DNA from: Comamonas testosteroni
Lineage (GTDB): Bacteria > Pseudomonadota > Gammaproteobacteria > Burkholderiales > Burkholderiaceae_C
Reading direction: 5' to 3'
NCBI RefSeq assembly: GCF_030505195.1
Contig: NZ_CP129672.1
Location: forward strand, 4,188,501 to 4,252,500
Length of the DNA stretch: 64,000 nucleotides
The position numbers were made by a program, and so were the translations under genes. The notes beneath the pieces are model-generated. The model searched no databases and was not told the origin of the DNA. It saw nothing but the letters and a program-made list of their open reading frames with translations. Every line of letters begins with the position of its first letter. Position 1 is the first letter of the stretch. Below, piece after piece: positions 7,633 to 16,928 of this stretch.

Positions 7633-8495
7633 TTCTCTGCCTCGTCCCAGACCACGGATTGGGGGCCGTCGATGACTTCGGCCTCCACTTCCTCGCCGCG
7701 GTGAGCGGGCAGGCAGTGCATGAACAAGGCGTCGGCCTTGGCAGATGCCATCATCTCGGCATCCACGCACCAGTCGGCAAAAGCCTTCTTGCGCGCTTCG
7801 TTCTCGGCCTCGTAGCCCATGCTGGTCCACACATCGGTGGTGACCAGATCGGCGCCCTTGCAGGCTTCGAGGGGGTCCTTGAACACCTTGTAGCAGCCGG
7901 GGTTGACGGGCTTGCCGTTGAAGGCCAGCTGTTCGTCCACCTCGTAGCCGCCGGGCGTGCTGACATGGACCGTGAAGCCCAGCAGATCGGCGGCCTGCAG
8001 CCAGGTGTTGGCCATGTTGTTGCCGTCGCCCACCCAGGCGACGACCTTGCCCTTGATCGAGCCGCGGTGCTCGATGAAGGTGAAGATGTCGGCCAGGATC
8101 TGGCAGGGGTGGAACTCGTTGGTCAGGCCGTTGATGACGGGCACGCGCGAGAACTCGGCAAAGCGCTCGATCTTGTCCTGACCGAAGGTGCGGATCATGA
8201 CCAGGTCGGTCATGCGGCTGATGACGCGAGCGCTGTCCTCGATGGGCTCGGAGCGACCCAGCTGGCTGTCGCCGGTGGTCAGATGCACCACGGAGCCGCC
8301 GAGCTGGTACATGCCGGCCTCGAAGCTCACACGCGTGCGCGTGCTGGCCTTCTCGAAGATCATGGCCATGGTGCGGTCGGTCAGCGTGTGGTGCTTTTCG
8401 TAGCCCTTGAATTTTTTCTTGATCAGGGCTGCACGTTCCAGCAGGTAGTCGTATTCGTCGGCGGTGAAGTCGCTAAATTGCAGGTAATGCTTCAT
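7575..8495 (-). CDS. argF: Ornithine carbamoyltransferase
   Basis: A 306-residue cytoplasmic enzyme that makes citrulline from ornithine and carbamoyl phosphate in arginine synthesis. Signatures present are the carbamoyl-phosphate loop EKASTRTR (about residue 48), the FHPCQILAD motif, DVWTSMG and the ornithine-binding MHCLPAHRGEE near the C-terminus. Length and start (MKHYLQFSDF) are normal. It starts 17 bases after argD on the same strand, so argD-argF form an operon. Its last 19 codons and downstream flank have been copied twice in tandem into the following intergenic region. Confidence 0.97.
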   Translation of the reverse strand: MKHYLQFSDFTADEYDYLLERAALIKKKFKGYEKHHTLTDRTMAMIFEKASTRTRVSFEAGMYQLGGSVVHLTTGDSQLGRSEPIEDSARVISRMTDLVMIRTFGQDKIERFAEFSRVPVINGLTNEFHPCQILADIFTFIEHRGSIKGKVVAWVGDGNNMANTWLQAADLLGFTVHVSTPGGYEVDEQLAFNGKPVNPGCYKVFKDPLEACKGADLVTTDVWTSMGYEAENEARKKAFADWCVDAEMMASAKADALFMHCLPAHRGEEVEAEVIDGPQSVVWDEAENRMHVQKALMEYLLLGRVD

Positions 8496-8512
8496 GCAGT
8501 ATTCCTTGAGGA

Positions 8513-9709
8513 TCAGGCTGCCAGAATGGCTTGAACCAGGGGCTTGAGCCTGGCGACGATTTCATCGGCTTCGGGCTTGCTCAGGATCAGCGGCGGCACG
8601 AGGCGAATCACCGTGTCGGCGGTCACGCTCAGCAGCAGTCCGGCTTCGGCAGCTTGCGCAATCAGCTGGCCGCAGGGCTTGGTCAGCTCCACGCCAATCA
8701 TCAGGCCCTGGCCGCGCACTTCGACAAAACCTTCGAGGCCGCCCAGTTCAGCCTGCAGTTTAGCTTTCAGATATTCGCCCACTTCCGTGGTATGGGACAG
8801 CAGCTCGTCCTCTTCCATGATGCGGATGGTTTCCACGCCGGCACGCATGGACAGCGGGTTGCCACCAAAGGTGGAGCCATGGTTGCCGGCCTTGAGCACT
8901 TCGGCAGCGGCCTTGTGCGCCACCACGGCACCCACGGGCACGCCAGAGCCCAGGCCCTTGGCCAGGGTCATCACATCGGGGGTGATACCGGCCCACTGGT
9001 GGGCAAACCATTTGCCGGTGCGGCCCATGCCGGCCTGCACCTCGTCCATCATCAGCAGCCAGCCATTGGCATCGCACAGCTCGCGCACCTTCTTGAGGTA
9101 GTCGGCACGCATGGGGTGCAGGCCGCCTTCGCCCTGGATGGGCTCCATCATGATGGCAACGATGTTGGGATTGCCTTCGGTCGCGTCGATCAGGGCTTCG
9201 TAGTCATTGGGGGGCACGCGCGTGAAGCCTGCGAGCAGATCGCCAAAGCCGTTACGTACCTTGGGGTTGGCCGTGGCGCTCATGGTGGCGATGGAGCGGC
9301 CGTGGAAAGCATGGTCATAGACCACGATCTCGGGTTTGGCAATGCCCTTGTCCACGCCGTACTTGCGGGCGATCTTGATGGCCGCCTCGTTGGCTTCCAG
9401 GCCGGTGTTGCAGAAGAACACATTGGTCATGCCCGAGCGCTCGGTCAGCAGCTTGGCCAGGGTTTCCTGGCCGGGCACATGGTAGTAGTTGGAGGTGTGG
9501 ATCAGCTTGGTCAGCTGATCTTGCAGCGCGGGCACCAGCTTGGGGTGGTTGTGGCCCAGGGTGTTGACGGCGATGCCGCCCAGCGCGTCCAGATATTCCT
9601 TGCCGTTCACGTCCCAAACGCGGCAGCCCTGGCCGCGCTCCAGCGCGATGGGTACGCGGCCGTAAGTGGGCATAACGTGGGGCGAAGCTGCCTCGATGAA
9701 AGCGGTCAT
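8513..9709 (-). CDS. argD: Acetylornithine aminotransferase
   Basis: A 398-residue class III PLP aminotransferase of arginine synthesis, converting N-acetylglutamate semialdehyde and glutamate to N-acetylornithine. Motifs seen: NTGLEANEAAIKIAR, the HAFHGRS loop, LMMDEVQAGMGRTGK with the PLP-contacting aspartate, and the Schiff-base lysine in MTLAKGLGSGVPVG. The frame is open to 9829, but ATG 9709 (MTAFIEAASPHVMPTYGR) gives the family N-terminus and has an AGGAG site upstream. It overlaps nothing and leads directly into argF. Confidence 0.95.
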   Translation of the reverse strand: MTAFIEAASPHVMPTYGRVPIALERGQGCRVWDVNGKEYLDALGGIAVNTLGHNHPKLVPALQDQLTKLIHTSNYYHVPGQETLAKLLTERSGMTNVFFCNTGLEANEAAIKIARKYGVDKGIAKPEIVVYDHAFHGRSIATMSATANPKVRNGFGDLLAGFTRVPPNDYEALIDATEGNPNIVAIMMEPIQGEGGLHPMRADYLKKVRELCDANGWLLMMDEVQAGMGRTGKWFAHQWAGITPDVMTLAKGLGSGVPVGAVVAHKAAAEVLKAGNHGSTFGGNPLSMRAGVETIRIMEEDELLSHTTEVGEYLKAKLQAELGGLEGFVEVRGQGLMIGVELTKPCGQLIAQAAEAGLLLSVTADTVIRLVPPLILSKPEADEIVARLKPLVQAILAA

Positions 9710-9945
9710 TGCAAGAATCTCCTGAGAAGGAAGGTCAACGGTGCACTGCGGCACCTGAAAAATGCGAGCTTTGATTCTAGAGTGCCCGGATAACCCCAAC
9801 ATTGCGGATTGCGCATCGCTGCCATGCAATCAACCTACGCCATTGTGGGGTTGACAGCATGGCTCTTATACAAGAGTTAGAATGCTCGTTTAGGCATGTT
9901 GGCGGGGATCCCGCCTGGTTGCCGGATCTTTTTGGCGAATATTTG

Positions 9946-10272
9946 ATGGTTACCCCTTCCAGCAAAGAACTGTTCATCATGGGTATGACCCATGCCGGAA
10001 AAACCTTTCGACCCAGCGACTGGGCCGAGCGCTTGGCCGGGGTCATGAGTCAGTTTCGCCCTGGCGGTGCCTGCGCCGGAAGCCATCTGAGCTACTCTCC
10101 CTGGTGCGTGCCCACGGTGATGAACGGCACCAAATGCGTGGTCATCAACCGGGATCTGCGCGACTACGAACCCATGGCCTGGGACTTCTGCCTGAATTTC
10201 GCCAAGGACAACGATCTGCAAGTGGCCGAGGCCTGCCTGCTGCCTGACAAGCTGCCAGCCGGCAAGAAGTGA
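9946..10272 (+). CDS. DUF3579 domain-containing protein
   Basis: A 108-residue soluble protein of the DUF3579 family common in betaproteobacteria. Recognisable stretches are SSKELFIMGMTHAGKTFRPSDWAERLAG and SPWCVPTVMNGTKCVVINRDL. Its function is not known. The frame is open further upstream (ATG 9859, TTG 9802), but ATG 9946 (MVTPSSKELF) agrees with the family start. It is divergent from argD and followed by a strong terminator, so it is probably transcribed alone. Confidence 0.8.
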   Translation: MVTPSSKELFIMGMTHAGKTFRPSDWAERLAGVMSQFRPGGACAGSHLSYSPWCVPTVMNGTKCVVINRDLRDYEPMAWDFCLNFAKDNDLQVAEACLLPDKLPAGKK

Positions 10273-10304
10273 TTTTTCAGGTGCCCAGAGGTGCCGCGCA
10301 AACG

Positions 10305-10332
10305 ACAAAGGCTTCCACGGGAAGCTTTTTTT
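10305..10332 (+). terminator. Intrinsic terminator after the DUF3579 gene
   Basis: The stem GCTTCC acg GGAAGC at 10311-10325 is followed by seven T residues on the plus strand and lies about 40 bases after the stop codon. The A-rich left flank is shorter, but it could also act on the convergent MATE gene. Confidence 0.8.
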
Positions 10333-10351
10333 GTCTCTGCGTGCTGCAGGT

Positions 10352-11728
10352 CTAGCTCTGCGCTGTCGTGCTGTCCAGCAGCCGTGACCGGCGCCAGGAG
10401 CCCCAGTGGTAGTGGGCGACGGACAGCAGCATGGATGCCAGCGCGCTGAGCGGAAAGCTCCACCACAGCGCATCCTGCCCCCACAGCGGCTGCAGCCCCC
10501 AGGCCAGGGGCAGGCGCAGGCCCCACAGCGTCACGGTCAGAATGGCCAGAGGGGCCAGCACCGCGCCCGTGGAGCGCACCACGCCGGCCAGCACGCTGCT
10601 CACGCCCAGTAGCATGAACGAGCCCAGCACGATTCGATTGAGGTGGCGCGCGGGCTCCAGGGCCGTGCTGCCCTCGGGCAGGAACAGGGCCAGCACGCTG
10701 CGGTCGCAGGCCAGGATCAGGGTCACGCAGGCGCCGGTCAGCAACAGGTGGCAGGCCACGCCGGCACGCGCCGTGCGCGCCACACGCAGCCAGTGGCCGG
10801 CCCCCACGTTCTGGGCGGCGATGGTGGTGCAGGCGGAGGCCACGGCAATGGCCGGCATCTGCACATAGGCCCACAGTTGCAGGGCCGCGCCGTAGGCGGC
10901 TGAAACCTGGGCGCCATGGGTGTTGATCAGGGCCAGCATCAGCACCAGGGAGAGCGAGACCACCAGCATCTGCAGACCCATGGGCAGGCCCTTGGTGACG
11001 AGGCAGCGCACCAGCGCCGGCTCGGGCCGTAGATGGCGGCGCTGGCACCAGCCTATCCATAGCGGCAGGCGCTGCCAGCGTATCCAGGCCAGCAGGCCTG
11101 CAAGGCCCAGGCTGTTGGCCACCAGGGTGGCCAGCGCCGAGCCTGCCATGCCAAGGCCTGGCAGGGGGGCGGCGCCGAAGATGAACAAGGGGTTGAGCAG
11201 GGCATCGCCCAGTGCCACGGCCAACAGGGCCACGAAAGGCGTGCGGCTGTCGCCCGTGCCGCGCAGCACGGCGGCCACGAAGATCAGCAGCAGCATGGGT
11301 GGCAGCGCGAGAAAGAGCACCCTCAGATAGTCAACGGCCAGCGCGGCGGTGGCGGGCGCTGCGCCCATGGCGCCCAGCAAGGGGGCGGCCAGCGGCCAGC
11401 CCACAGCGACCATCAGCAGGGACATGCCCAGGAACAGGCTGGCGCTGCTGCCCGTGATGCGCCGCGCCAGAGCCCAGCGGCCCGCGCCCACGGCCTGGGC
11501 TACCAGCAGATTGGCGGCCTGGCTGATGCCGAAGACCAGGGCAATCAGCGCAAACAGCAGATTGTTGGCGTGCACGGCCGCAGACAGTGCGCTCTCGCCC
11601 AGATGGCGTCCGATCCAGAAGGCATTGACCGAGGTGTTGAGCGACTGCAGCACATAGCCGCCCCACAGAGGCAGGGAAAAACGCAGCAGGGCGCGGCCTA
11701 TCGGTGCATGGGTCAGGGGCAGGTGCAT
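10352..11728 (-). CDS. MATE family multidrug/organic cation exporter
   Basis: A 458-residue protein with about twelve hydrophobic segments and the two-fold MATE/NorM layout. The N-terminal half has LLRFSLPLWGGYVLQSLNTSVNAFWIGRHLG and the second half repeats the pattern (LVTKGLPMGLQMLVVSLSLVLMLALINTHGAQVSAAYG). Such proteins export cationic compounds in exchange for sodium ions or protons. ATG 11728 (MHLPLTHAPIG) is preferred over an in-frame TTG at 11740. It stands alone between convergent DUF3579 and mqo. Substrates are unknown. Confidence 0.9.
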   Translation of the reverse strand: MHLPLTHAPIGRALLRFSLPLWGGYVLQSLNTSVNAFWIGRHLGESALSAAVHANNLLFALIALVFGISQAANLLVAQAVGAGRWALARRITGSSASLFLGMSLLMVAVGWPLAAPLLGAMGAAPATAALAVDYLRVLFLALPPMLLLIFVAAVLRGTGDSRTPFVALLAVALGDALLNPLFIFGAAPLPGLGMAGSALATLVANSLGLAGLLAWIRWQRLPLWIGWCQRRHLRPEPALVRCLVTKGLPMGLQMLVVSLSLVLMLALINTHGAQVSAAYGAALQLWAYVQMPAIAVASACTTIAAQNVGAGHWLRVARTARAGVACHLLLTGACVTLILACDRSVLALFLPEGSTALEPARHLNRIVLGSFMLLGVSSVLAGVVRSTGAVLAPLAILTVTLWGLRLPLAWGLQPLWGQDALWWSFPLSALASMLLSVAHYHWGSWRRSRLLDSTTAQS

Positions 11729-11773
11729 GGAGGAAAACAAGGCCCGAAGACCCCGGGCAGCGAGCGCTGCAAG

Positions 11774-11805
11774 AAAAAGCCCCGCGCGGCACAGGCCGGC
11801 GGGGC
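11774..11805 (-). terminator. Intrinsic terminator after mqo
   Basis: On the minus strand a GC-rich hairpin with outer stem GCCCCG / CGGGGC is followed by TTTTT. It lies about 35 bases after the mqo stop. A second palindrome (GCACCGGCGCGCCGGTGC, 11808-11825) sits between the stop codon and this hairpin. Confidence 0.8.
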
Positions 11806-11839
11806 GGGCACCGGCGCGCCGGTGCGGGGAGAGCTGGGC

Positions 11840-13534
11840 TTAGAGGGCCTGCATTTCCTTGTTCAGCTGGGTGGGGTTGTGGGGAGCTGCGGCAGGCGCG
11901 GGAGCCGCTTCGGCCTTCTTGCCCAGATTGGCAGGGACATCCACATAGGGCAGCTTCAGGGCCGAGCTGGTCATGCGGCGGATCTCGTTGGTATAGGCAG
12001 CATCCTCGTTGATCTTGCGGCCGTAGGAGGGCACGATCTGCTGGATGTGGGCCTTCCACTCGGTGCTGGCCATCTGCTCGGGGAAGGACTTCTTGAGCAG
12101 GTTCAGCATGATGTGGGGAGCGGTCGAGGCACCGGGCGAGGCACCCAGCAAGGCGGCGATGCTGCCGTCTTCCGAGCCCACGATTTCGGTGCCGAACTGC
12201 AGCACGGCACCTTTTTCAGGGTCGCGCTTGATGATCTGCACACGCTGGCCGGCGGTGACCAGCTTCCAGTCCTCGCGCTTGGCTTCGGGGAAGTACTGGG
12301 CCAGCACGGCCTGACGGTCGGCGTCGGTCAGCTCGGCCTGCTGCATCAGGTACTGGACCAGGTCCAGGTTGTGGATGCCCACGCGCAGCATGCCCATCAG
12401 GTTGTCATGGGTGACCGAGGAGAACAGGTCCCACCAGGAGCCGTTCTTGAGGAACTTGGTGGTGGCCAGAGCAAAGGGGCCGAACAGCACCACGGGCTTG
12501 CCGTCGAGCTGGCGGGCGTCCAGATGGGGCACGGACATGGGGGGCGAGCCGGTGGAGGCAATGCCGTAGGCCTTGACGTCGTGGCGCTTGGCCAGCTCGG
12601 GGTTCTCGATGGCCAGGAACTGGCCGCCCACGGGGAAGCCGGCGTAGTTCTTGGATTCGGGGATGCCCGAGGCCTGCAGCAGCTTGAGTGCGGCACCGCC
12701 GGCACCGACGAAGACGAACTTGGCCTTGACGGTCTTTTCCTGGCCGCCCTTGGCCAGATCGGCCACGGTCACGTTCCAGGTCTTGTCGGCGTTCTGGCGC
12801 AGGGCCGTGACTTCGCTTTGCAGGTGCAGCTGGAAGTTGGGGCTCTTCTGCAGCGAGGCCATCAGCTGCTCGGTCCAGACGCCATGGTTCACGTCGGTGC
12901 CCAGGGGCATGTAGGTGGCGGCGATCTTCTGGGCCGGGTCACGGCCTTCGATCATCAGCGGGGCCCACTTCTTGATCTGTGCCTGGTCTTCGGAGTACTC
13001 CATGCCGTAGAACAGGGGGTTCTGGACCAGGGCCTGCTGGCGCTTCTTGAGGAAGGCGATGTTGTCGTCACCCCAGACGAAGCTCATATGGGGCGTGGCG
13101 TTCACGAAAGTCTCGGGCGACTGCAGGTGGCCGCGGCCGACCTGGTGGGCCCAGAACTGGCGCGTCACCTCGAACTGCTCGGCAATACCCACGGCACGCT
13201 TGGTTTCCACGCTGCCATCGGGCAGCTGGGGCGTGTAGTTGAGTTCGGCAAAGCCCGAGTGGCCGGTGCCGGCGTTGTTCCAGCCGTTGGAGCTTTCCAG
13301 GGCCACGCCGTCCAGGCGTTCGAAGACCTCGATCTTCCAGTCGGGCTGCAGCTCCTGCAGGTAGGTGGCCAGCGTCGTGCTCATCACACCGGCGCCTACC
13401 ATCACTACATCGACGGGCTGCTCGTTCTCGGCCTTGGGCACGGATCGAGGAAATATTGGCCAAAATAAAAATAACAGCGCGGCCAGGACCAGGGCCGCGA
13501 CGGCTCCCAGTCCTGCTTTGATCGACTTTTTCAT
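11840..13534 (-). CDS. mqo: Malate:quinone oxidoreductase
   Basis: A 564-residue FAD enzyme that oxidises malate to oxaloacetate and passes electrons to the quinone pool, replacing or backing up NAD-malate dehydrogenase in the TCA cycle. It has an N-terminal membrane anchor ([20 protein letters not shown]...), then the FAD-binding [19 protein letters not shown] at about residue 40. Family signatures include [20 protein letters not shown] and the C-terminal [19 protein letters not shown]. The anchor is a feature of some betaproteobacterial Mqo proteins. A strong terminator-like hairpin lies in its leader, 24 bases before the start codon. Confidence 0.96.
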   Translation of the reverse strand: MKKSIKAGLGAVAALVLAALLFLFWPIFPRSVPKAENEQPVDVVMVGAGVMSTTLATYLQELQPDWKIEVFERLDGVALESSNGWNNAGTGHSGFAELNYTPQLPDGSVETKRAVGIAEQFEVTRQFWAHQVGRGHLQSPETFVNATPHMSFVWGDDNIAFLKKRQQALVQNPLFYGMEYSEDQAQIKKWAPLMIEGRDPAQKIAATYMPLGTDVNHGVWTEQLMASLQKSPNFQLHLQSEVTALRQNADKTWNVTVADLAKGGQEKTVKAKFVFVGAGGAALKLLQASGIPESKNYAGFPVGGQFLAIENPELAKRHDVKAYGIASTGSPPMSVPHLDARQLDGKPVVLFGPFALATTKFLKNGSWWDLFSSVTHDNLMGMLRVGIHNLDLVQYLMQQAELTDADRQAVLAQYFPEAKREDWKLVTAGQRVQIIKRDPEKGAVLQFGTEIVGSEDGSIAALLGASPGASTAPHIMLNLLKKSFPEQMASTEWKAHIQQIVPSYGRKINEDAAYTNEIRRMTSSALKLPYVDVPANLGKKAEAAPAPAAAPHNPTQLNKEMQAL

Positions 13535-13557
13535 GACTTTTTCTAGACTTGACTATC

Positions 13558-13589
13558 AAAAAAGCCTGCGGGCAGGCAGCAGGCTTTTT
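13558..13589 (-). terminator. Terminator-like hairpin in the mqo leader
   Basis: On the minus strand GCCTGC / GCAGGC forms a stem with a 9-base loop, followed by six T residues, ending 24 bases before the mqo ATG. Because rpsT upstream already has its own terminator at 13758-13795, this one either attenuates mqo or ends a small RNA made from the 170 bases between them. The A-run on the other side makes it potentially bidirectional, but no plus-strand gene leads into it. Confidence 0.65.
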
Positions 13590-13757
13590 GCGAAGATACG
13601 GGGCAAGTCCTATAAAAGACATGAGACTCCCCGACTTGGGGATTGTCCTAGGGAAGTCAAAATCTGACGCTAATCAATTCGTATTAGGGTGCTTTGTGAT
13701 AGAGGGGGTGCGGTTTGCGCATGCGCTGATGAGGCAGGCAACTGTCGAGCGCGGACA

Positions 13758-13795
13758 ACAAAAAAACCGCCCTAGGGCGGTTTTGATGTTTTTGC
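13758..13795 (-). terminator. Intrinsic terminator after rpsT
   Basis: AAAACCGCCCTAGGGCGGTTTT is a perfect palindrome with A- and T-runs at the two ends, about 65 bases after the rpsT stop codon on the minus strand. It should work in both directions. Confidence 0.85.
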
Positions 13796-13858
13796 TGACA
13801 GCGCACCCGTTACAAACGGCAGATGACCGAAGTCATCCGTGCTTGAGGGAGGCTGGTA

Positions 13859-14152
13859 TTAAGCAGCCAGAGCCAGGGTCTTGACCTTGGCGGACAGGCG
13901 GCTCTTGTCACGAGCTGCCTTGTTCTTGTGGAAGATGCCCTTGTCAGCGATCGCGTCGATCACGGACTGAGCCTTGGCAAACAGTTCAGCTGCCTTGGTC
14001 TTGTCGCCGGCCACAACAGCCTTCTCGACATTCTTGACAGCAGTACGGTACTTGGAACGCAGCGAAGTGTTCGCAGCGTTCAGCTTGACGTTCTGGCGGG
14101 CGCGCTTGCGGCCAGAAGCCAGGCGGGGGTTCTTTTTGGCTTTAGTTGCCAT
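13859..14152 (-). CDS. rpsT: 30S ribosomal protein S20
   Basis: A 97-residue, highly basic ribosomal protein that binds 16S rRNA in the small subunit. The sequence [20 protein letters not shown] at the start and [20 protein letters not shown] at the end are typical of S20. Being next to the divergent murJ is a common arrangement in proteobacteria. It has a terminator 65 bases downstream. Codon use is strongly biased, as expected for a ribosomal protein. Confidence 0.97.
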   Translation of the reverse strand: MATKAKKNPRLASGRKRARQNVKLNAANTSLRSKYRTAVKNVEKAVVAGDKTKAAELFAKAQSVIDAIADKGIFHKNKAARDKSRLSAKVKTLALAA

Positions 14153-14212
14153 GATTTATTTCCTTGTGTGTCTGAGGATGATGTCAGCAAAACCGTGGAT
14201 TGTATCACCCCC

Positions 14213-14281
14213 TGTGCAGCTTTGCTGCTTCCCCCAAGGGGGGACGACAGCTGCGCTGCGAGGCGGCTCTTGCTCGCTGTC
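14213..14281 (+). repeat. GC-rich intergenic repeat B, copy 1
   Basis: The stretch GCTTCCCCCAAGGGGGGACG and the following AGCTGCGCTGCGAGGCGGCTCTTGC match, in reverse orientation, the GC-rich repeats found at 26.3, 37.2, 54.6, 57.8 and 60.0 kb. It lies in the 233-base gap between rpsT and murJ; this is the only copy not just after a gene's stop codon. Confidence 0.6.
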
Positions 14282-14385
14282 CTGGTGTGAGGGTGTGCCT
14301 GGTCGAAGAGTGTGGTTTGCTACAGAGTGCAAGGCACCGCGATCTGGGCAAGCAGCGGCTGGCCTGAACGCATACACTTCGCTGC

Positions 14386-15951
14386 GTGTCACTGTTCAAA
14401 GCCGCCTCCACCGTATCTCTTCTGACGCTGGCCTCCCGTGTTTCGGGGCTGGTACGCGATCTGCTCATGGCCTCCATGTTCGGCGCCAATGCGCTGACCG
14501 ATGCCTTCAATGTCGCCTTCAGAATTCCCAATCTCTTTCGCCGTCTGTTTGCCGAAGGGGCTTTCAGTCAGGCCTTTGTGCCGGTGCTGGCCGCCAGCAA
14601 GACCCGGGATGGTGAGGAGGCCACGCGACATTTGATAGGCCATGTCGCGACCATGCTGTTCTGGGCTTTGCTGGTGGTCTGCGTGCTGGGCGTGATCGGC
14701 GCTCCGCTGCTGGTCTGGCTGCTGGCCAGCGGCATGCGCCAGTCGCCCGACGGCTATCACGCCGCCGTGGTGATGACGCGCTGGATGTTCCCCTATATCG
14801 GCTTCATGTCGCTGGTGGCTCTGTCGGCAGGCATTCTCAATACCTGGAAGAAGTTCGCTGTGTCGGCAGCCACGCCCGTGCTGCTCAATCTCAGCATGAT
14901 CGTGGCCGCTTTGCTGGGAGCGCCCTGGTTCGAGAAGCAGGGCATAGAACCTATCTATGCCATGGCCGGCGGCGTGATGCTGGGCGGCGTGCTGCAGCTG
15001 GCGGTGCAGATTCCTGCGCTGCGCTCCATGGGGCTGATGCCGCGCATCGGCTTCTCGCCCGCAGCCATTCGCGCAGCCTGGGACGAGGCAGGCGTGCGCC
15101 GTATCCTGGCGCTGATGGGGCCGGCGCTGCTGGGGGTTGGCGTGGCCCAGGTCTCATTGATGATCAACACCCAGATCGCCTCCTATATGGCGCCCGGCAG
15201 CGTGACCTGGCTGTTCTATGCCGACCGTCTGATGGAGTTTCCCACGGCCTTGCTGGGCGTGGCCCTGGGGGTGGTGCTGACGCCGCAGCTGGCGTCCGCC
15301 AAGGCGGCCGGGGATGGCGAGCGCTACTCCAATATGCTGGACTGGGGGCTGCGACTGGTGGTGCTGCTGGCCGTGCCCTGCGCCGTGGGACTGCTGACTT
15401 TTGCCACGCCGCTGGTGGCCACGCTGTTCCATCGCGGTGCCTTGCACGACAGCGATGTGGGACAGATTGCCCTGGCACTGATGGGCTATGGCGCCGGCCT
15501 GCTGGGTCTGGTGGCCATCAAGGTGCTGGCGCCCGGCTACTACGCCAGCCAGGACATCCGCACACCCGTGAAGATCGCGATCGTGGTGCTGGTCATTACG
15601 CAACTGCTCAATCTGGTGCTGGTGCCCTGGCTCAAGCACACGGGGCTGGCCTTGTCCATCGGTCTGGCTGCGCTGGTCAATGCGACCTGGCTGCTCATCG
15701 GCCTGCTGCGTCGCGGCACCTACAAGCCCGGACCGGGGTGGCTGAAGTTCATCCTGCAGGTGATCGCGGCCAGCGCCTTGCTGGCGGTGCTGCTGCTCTG
15801 GGGCAGTCAGCACTTCGACTGGGTGGGCCTGCGCAGCAATGGCCTGCTGCGTGCAGCGCTGCTGGCCGCCATGATGGCCGGGGCCGCTGCGCTCTACTTC
15901 GGCGCGCTGAAGCTGTCAGGCCTGAATCTGCGTCAGTTGCTGCGCCGTTAA
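14386..15951 (+). CDS. murJ: Lipid II flippase MurJ
   Basis: A 521-residue inner-membrane protein of the MOP superfamily that moves lipid II across the membrane for peptidoglycan synthesis. It has 13-14 hydrophobic segments and the conserved starts SLLTLASRVSGLVRDLLMASMFGA and DAFNVAFRIPNLFRRLFAEGAFSQAFVPV, diagnostic of MurJ (MviN). The start is a GTG at 14386 (GTG TCA CTG TTC), since no ATG fits the conserved N-terminus. The gene is divergent from rpsT and essential in most bacteria. Confidence 0.97.
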   Translation: MSLFKAASTVSLLTLASRVSGLVRDLLMASMFGANALTDAFNVAFRIPNLFRRLFAEGAFSQAFVPVLAASKTRDGEEATRHLIGHVATMLFWALLVVCVLGVIGAPLLVWLLASGMRQSPDGYHAAVVMTRWMFPYIGFMSLVALSAGILNTWKKFAVSAATPVLLNLSMIVAALLGAPWFEKQGIEPIYAMAGGVMLGGVLQLAVQIPALRSMGLMPRIGFSPAAIRAAWDEAGVRRILALMGPALLGVGVAQVSLMINTQIASYMAPGSVTWLFYADRLMEFPTALLGVALGVVLTPQLASAKAAGDGERYSNMLDWGLRLVVLLAVPCAVGLLTFATPLVATLFHRGALHDSDVGQIALALMGYGAGLLGLVAIKVLAPGYYASQDIRTPVKIAIVVLVITQLLNLVLVPWLKHTGLALSIGLAALVNATWLLIGLLRRGTYKPGPGWLKFILQVIAASALLAVLLLWGSQHFDWVGLRSNGLLRAALLAAMMAGAAALYFGALKLSGLNLRQLLRR

Positions 15952-16055
15952 AGCCTGGGCTGCTCATGGAAAAGTGAGCGGACAGCGCAGGTTTTACAGG
16001 CGTATCAAGGGGATTTCGCTTGCATGACCTGCCAAGGCGGCTTACAAATCAGCCT

Positions 16056-16904
16056 ATGAGCTGGACGATAGACGAGTACCCCACGGCCCTGCAGTATTTT
16101 GCGTCCCTGGTGCAGAGTGATGAAAACTTTGCCTTGATGGAAGCCGCCATCAGCATTGCTCAGGATGCCGAGCCTGATCTTGACCTGCAAGCCGTGCTGG
16201 CCGAGCTGGACAGGCTGCAAGTGCGCCTGGTGCAGCGTCTGGCAGGCGAGGAGGACGGTTTGCGCAAGCTCGGTGCGCTCAACAAGTTCTTCTATGGCGA
16301 ACTGGGCTTTGCCGGCAACCTCAACAACTATTACGACCCCGCCAACAGCTATATCCACCATGTGCTGCAGACAAGACGCGGCATTCCCATCAGCGTGGCG
16401 CTGATCTGGCTGGAGCTGGCTGCCGGCATCGGTTTGACGGTGGAGGGCATCGGCTTTCCAGGACATTTTCTGGTCAAGGTCATGCTGCCTCAGGGGCAGG
16501 TGGTGCAGGACCCGTTGACAGGCGACTCCTACTCCGCCAGCGCCTTGGCAGAGCGCCTGCAGCCGTTTCTCGATCAGGCCGGCATCACGCCCGACGATGC
16601 ACCGCCGCTGGGGCTGTATCTGCAGGCCGCTCATCCGCGCGATGTCGTGGCGCGCATGCTGCGCAATCTGCAGGAGATTCATCAGGTCCAGAAAGACTGG
16701 CCCATGCTGGTGGCCGTGCTCAATCGCCTGATCTTGCTGCAGCCCGGTCGCGAGGAGCTGTTCCGGGACCGCGGTATGGCGTATGCCCAATGGGGAGTGA
16801 TTGAAAGAGCGCTATTGGACTTGGAGCGTTATGCGCCCGCTGCGCAAGGGCAGGAGGTCGATTACATCGTCAAGACCATCGCCAGGCTGCGCCGCACGGG
16901 CTGA
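16056..16904 (+). CDS. SirB1 family protein (transglutaminase-like and TPR-like)
   Basis: A 282-residue cytoplasmic protein. Residues about 70-160 carry the SirB1/transglutaminase-like fold signature: NKFFYGELGFAGNLNNYYDPANSYIHHVLQTRRGIPISV and the GFPGHFLVK stretch. Residues about 195-270 look like two TPR-type helical hairpins (LLRLNPGR-like LILLQPGREELFRDRGMAYAQWG). In E. coli sirB1 lies near prmC; the molecular role is unclear. The ATG at 16056 is preferred to a TTG at 16020. It is convergent with the AI-2E family transporter gene. Confidence 0.85.
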   Translation: MSWTIDEYPTALQYFASLVQSDENFALMEAAISIAQDAEPDLDLQAVLAELDRLQVRLVQRLAGEEDGLRKLGALNKFFYGELGFAGNLNNYYDPANSYIHHVLQTRRGIPISVALIWLELAAGIGLTVEGIGFPGHFLVKVMLPQGQVVQDPLTGDSYSASALAERLQPFLDQAGITPDDAPPLGLYLQAAHPRDVVARMLRNLQEIHQVQKDWPMLVAVLNRLILLQPGREELFRDRGMAYAQWGVIERALLDLERYAPAAQGQEVDYIVKTIARLRRTG

Positions 16905-16928
16905 ACGCCTTGGTGGCAAGCAGCCTGC

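Noticed and set aside
9851..9883. TTGACA followed by TAGAAT as a promoter for the DUF3579 gene
   Set aside because: The spacer is 21 bases, too long for a normal sigma-70 promoter.
11570..13468. A 632-codon plus-strand frame opposite mqo
   Set aside because: Shadow of mqo; no start signal and low-complexity composition.
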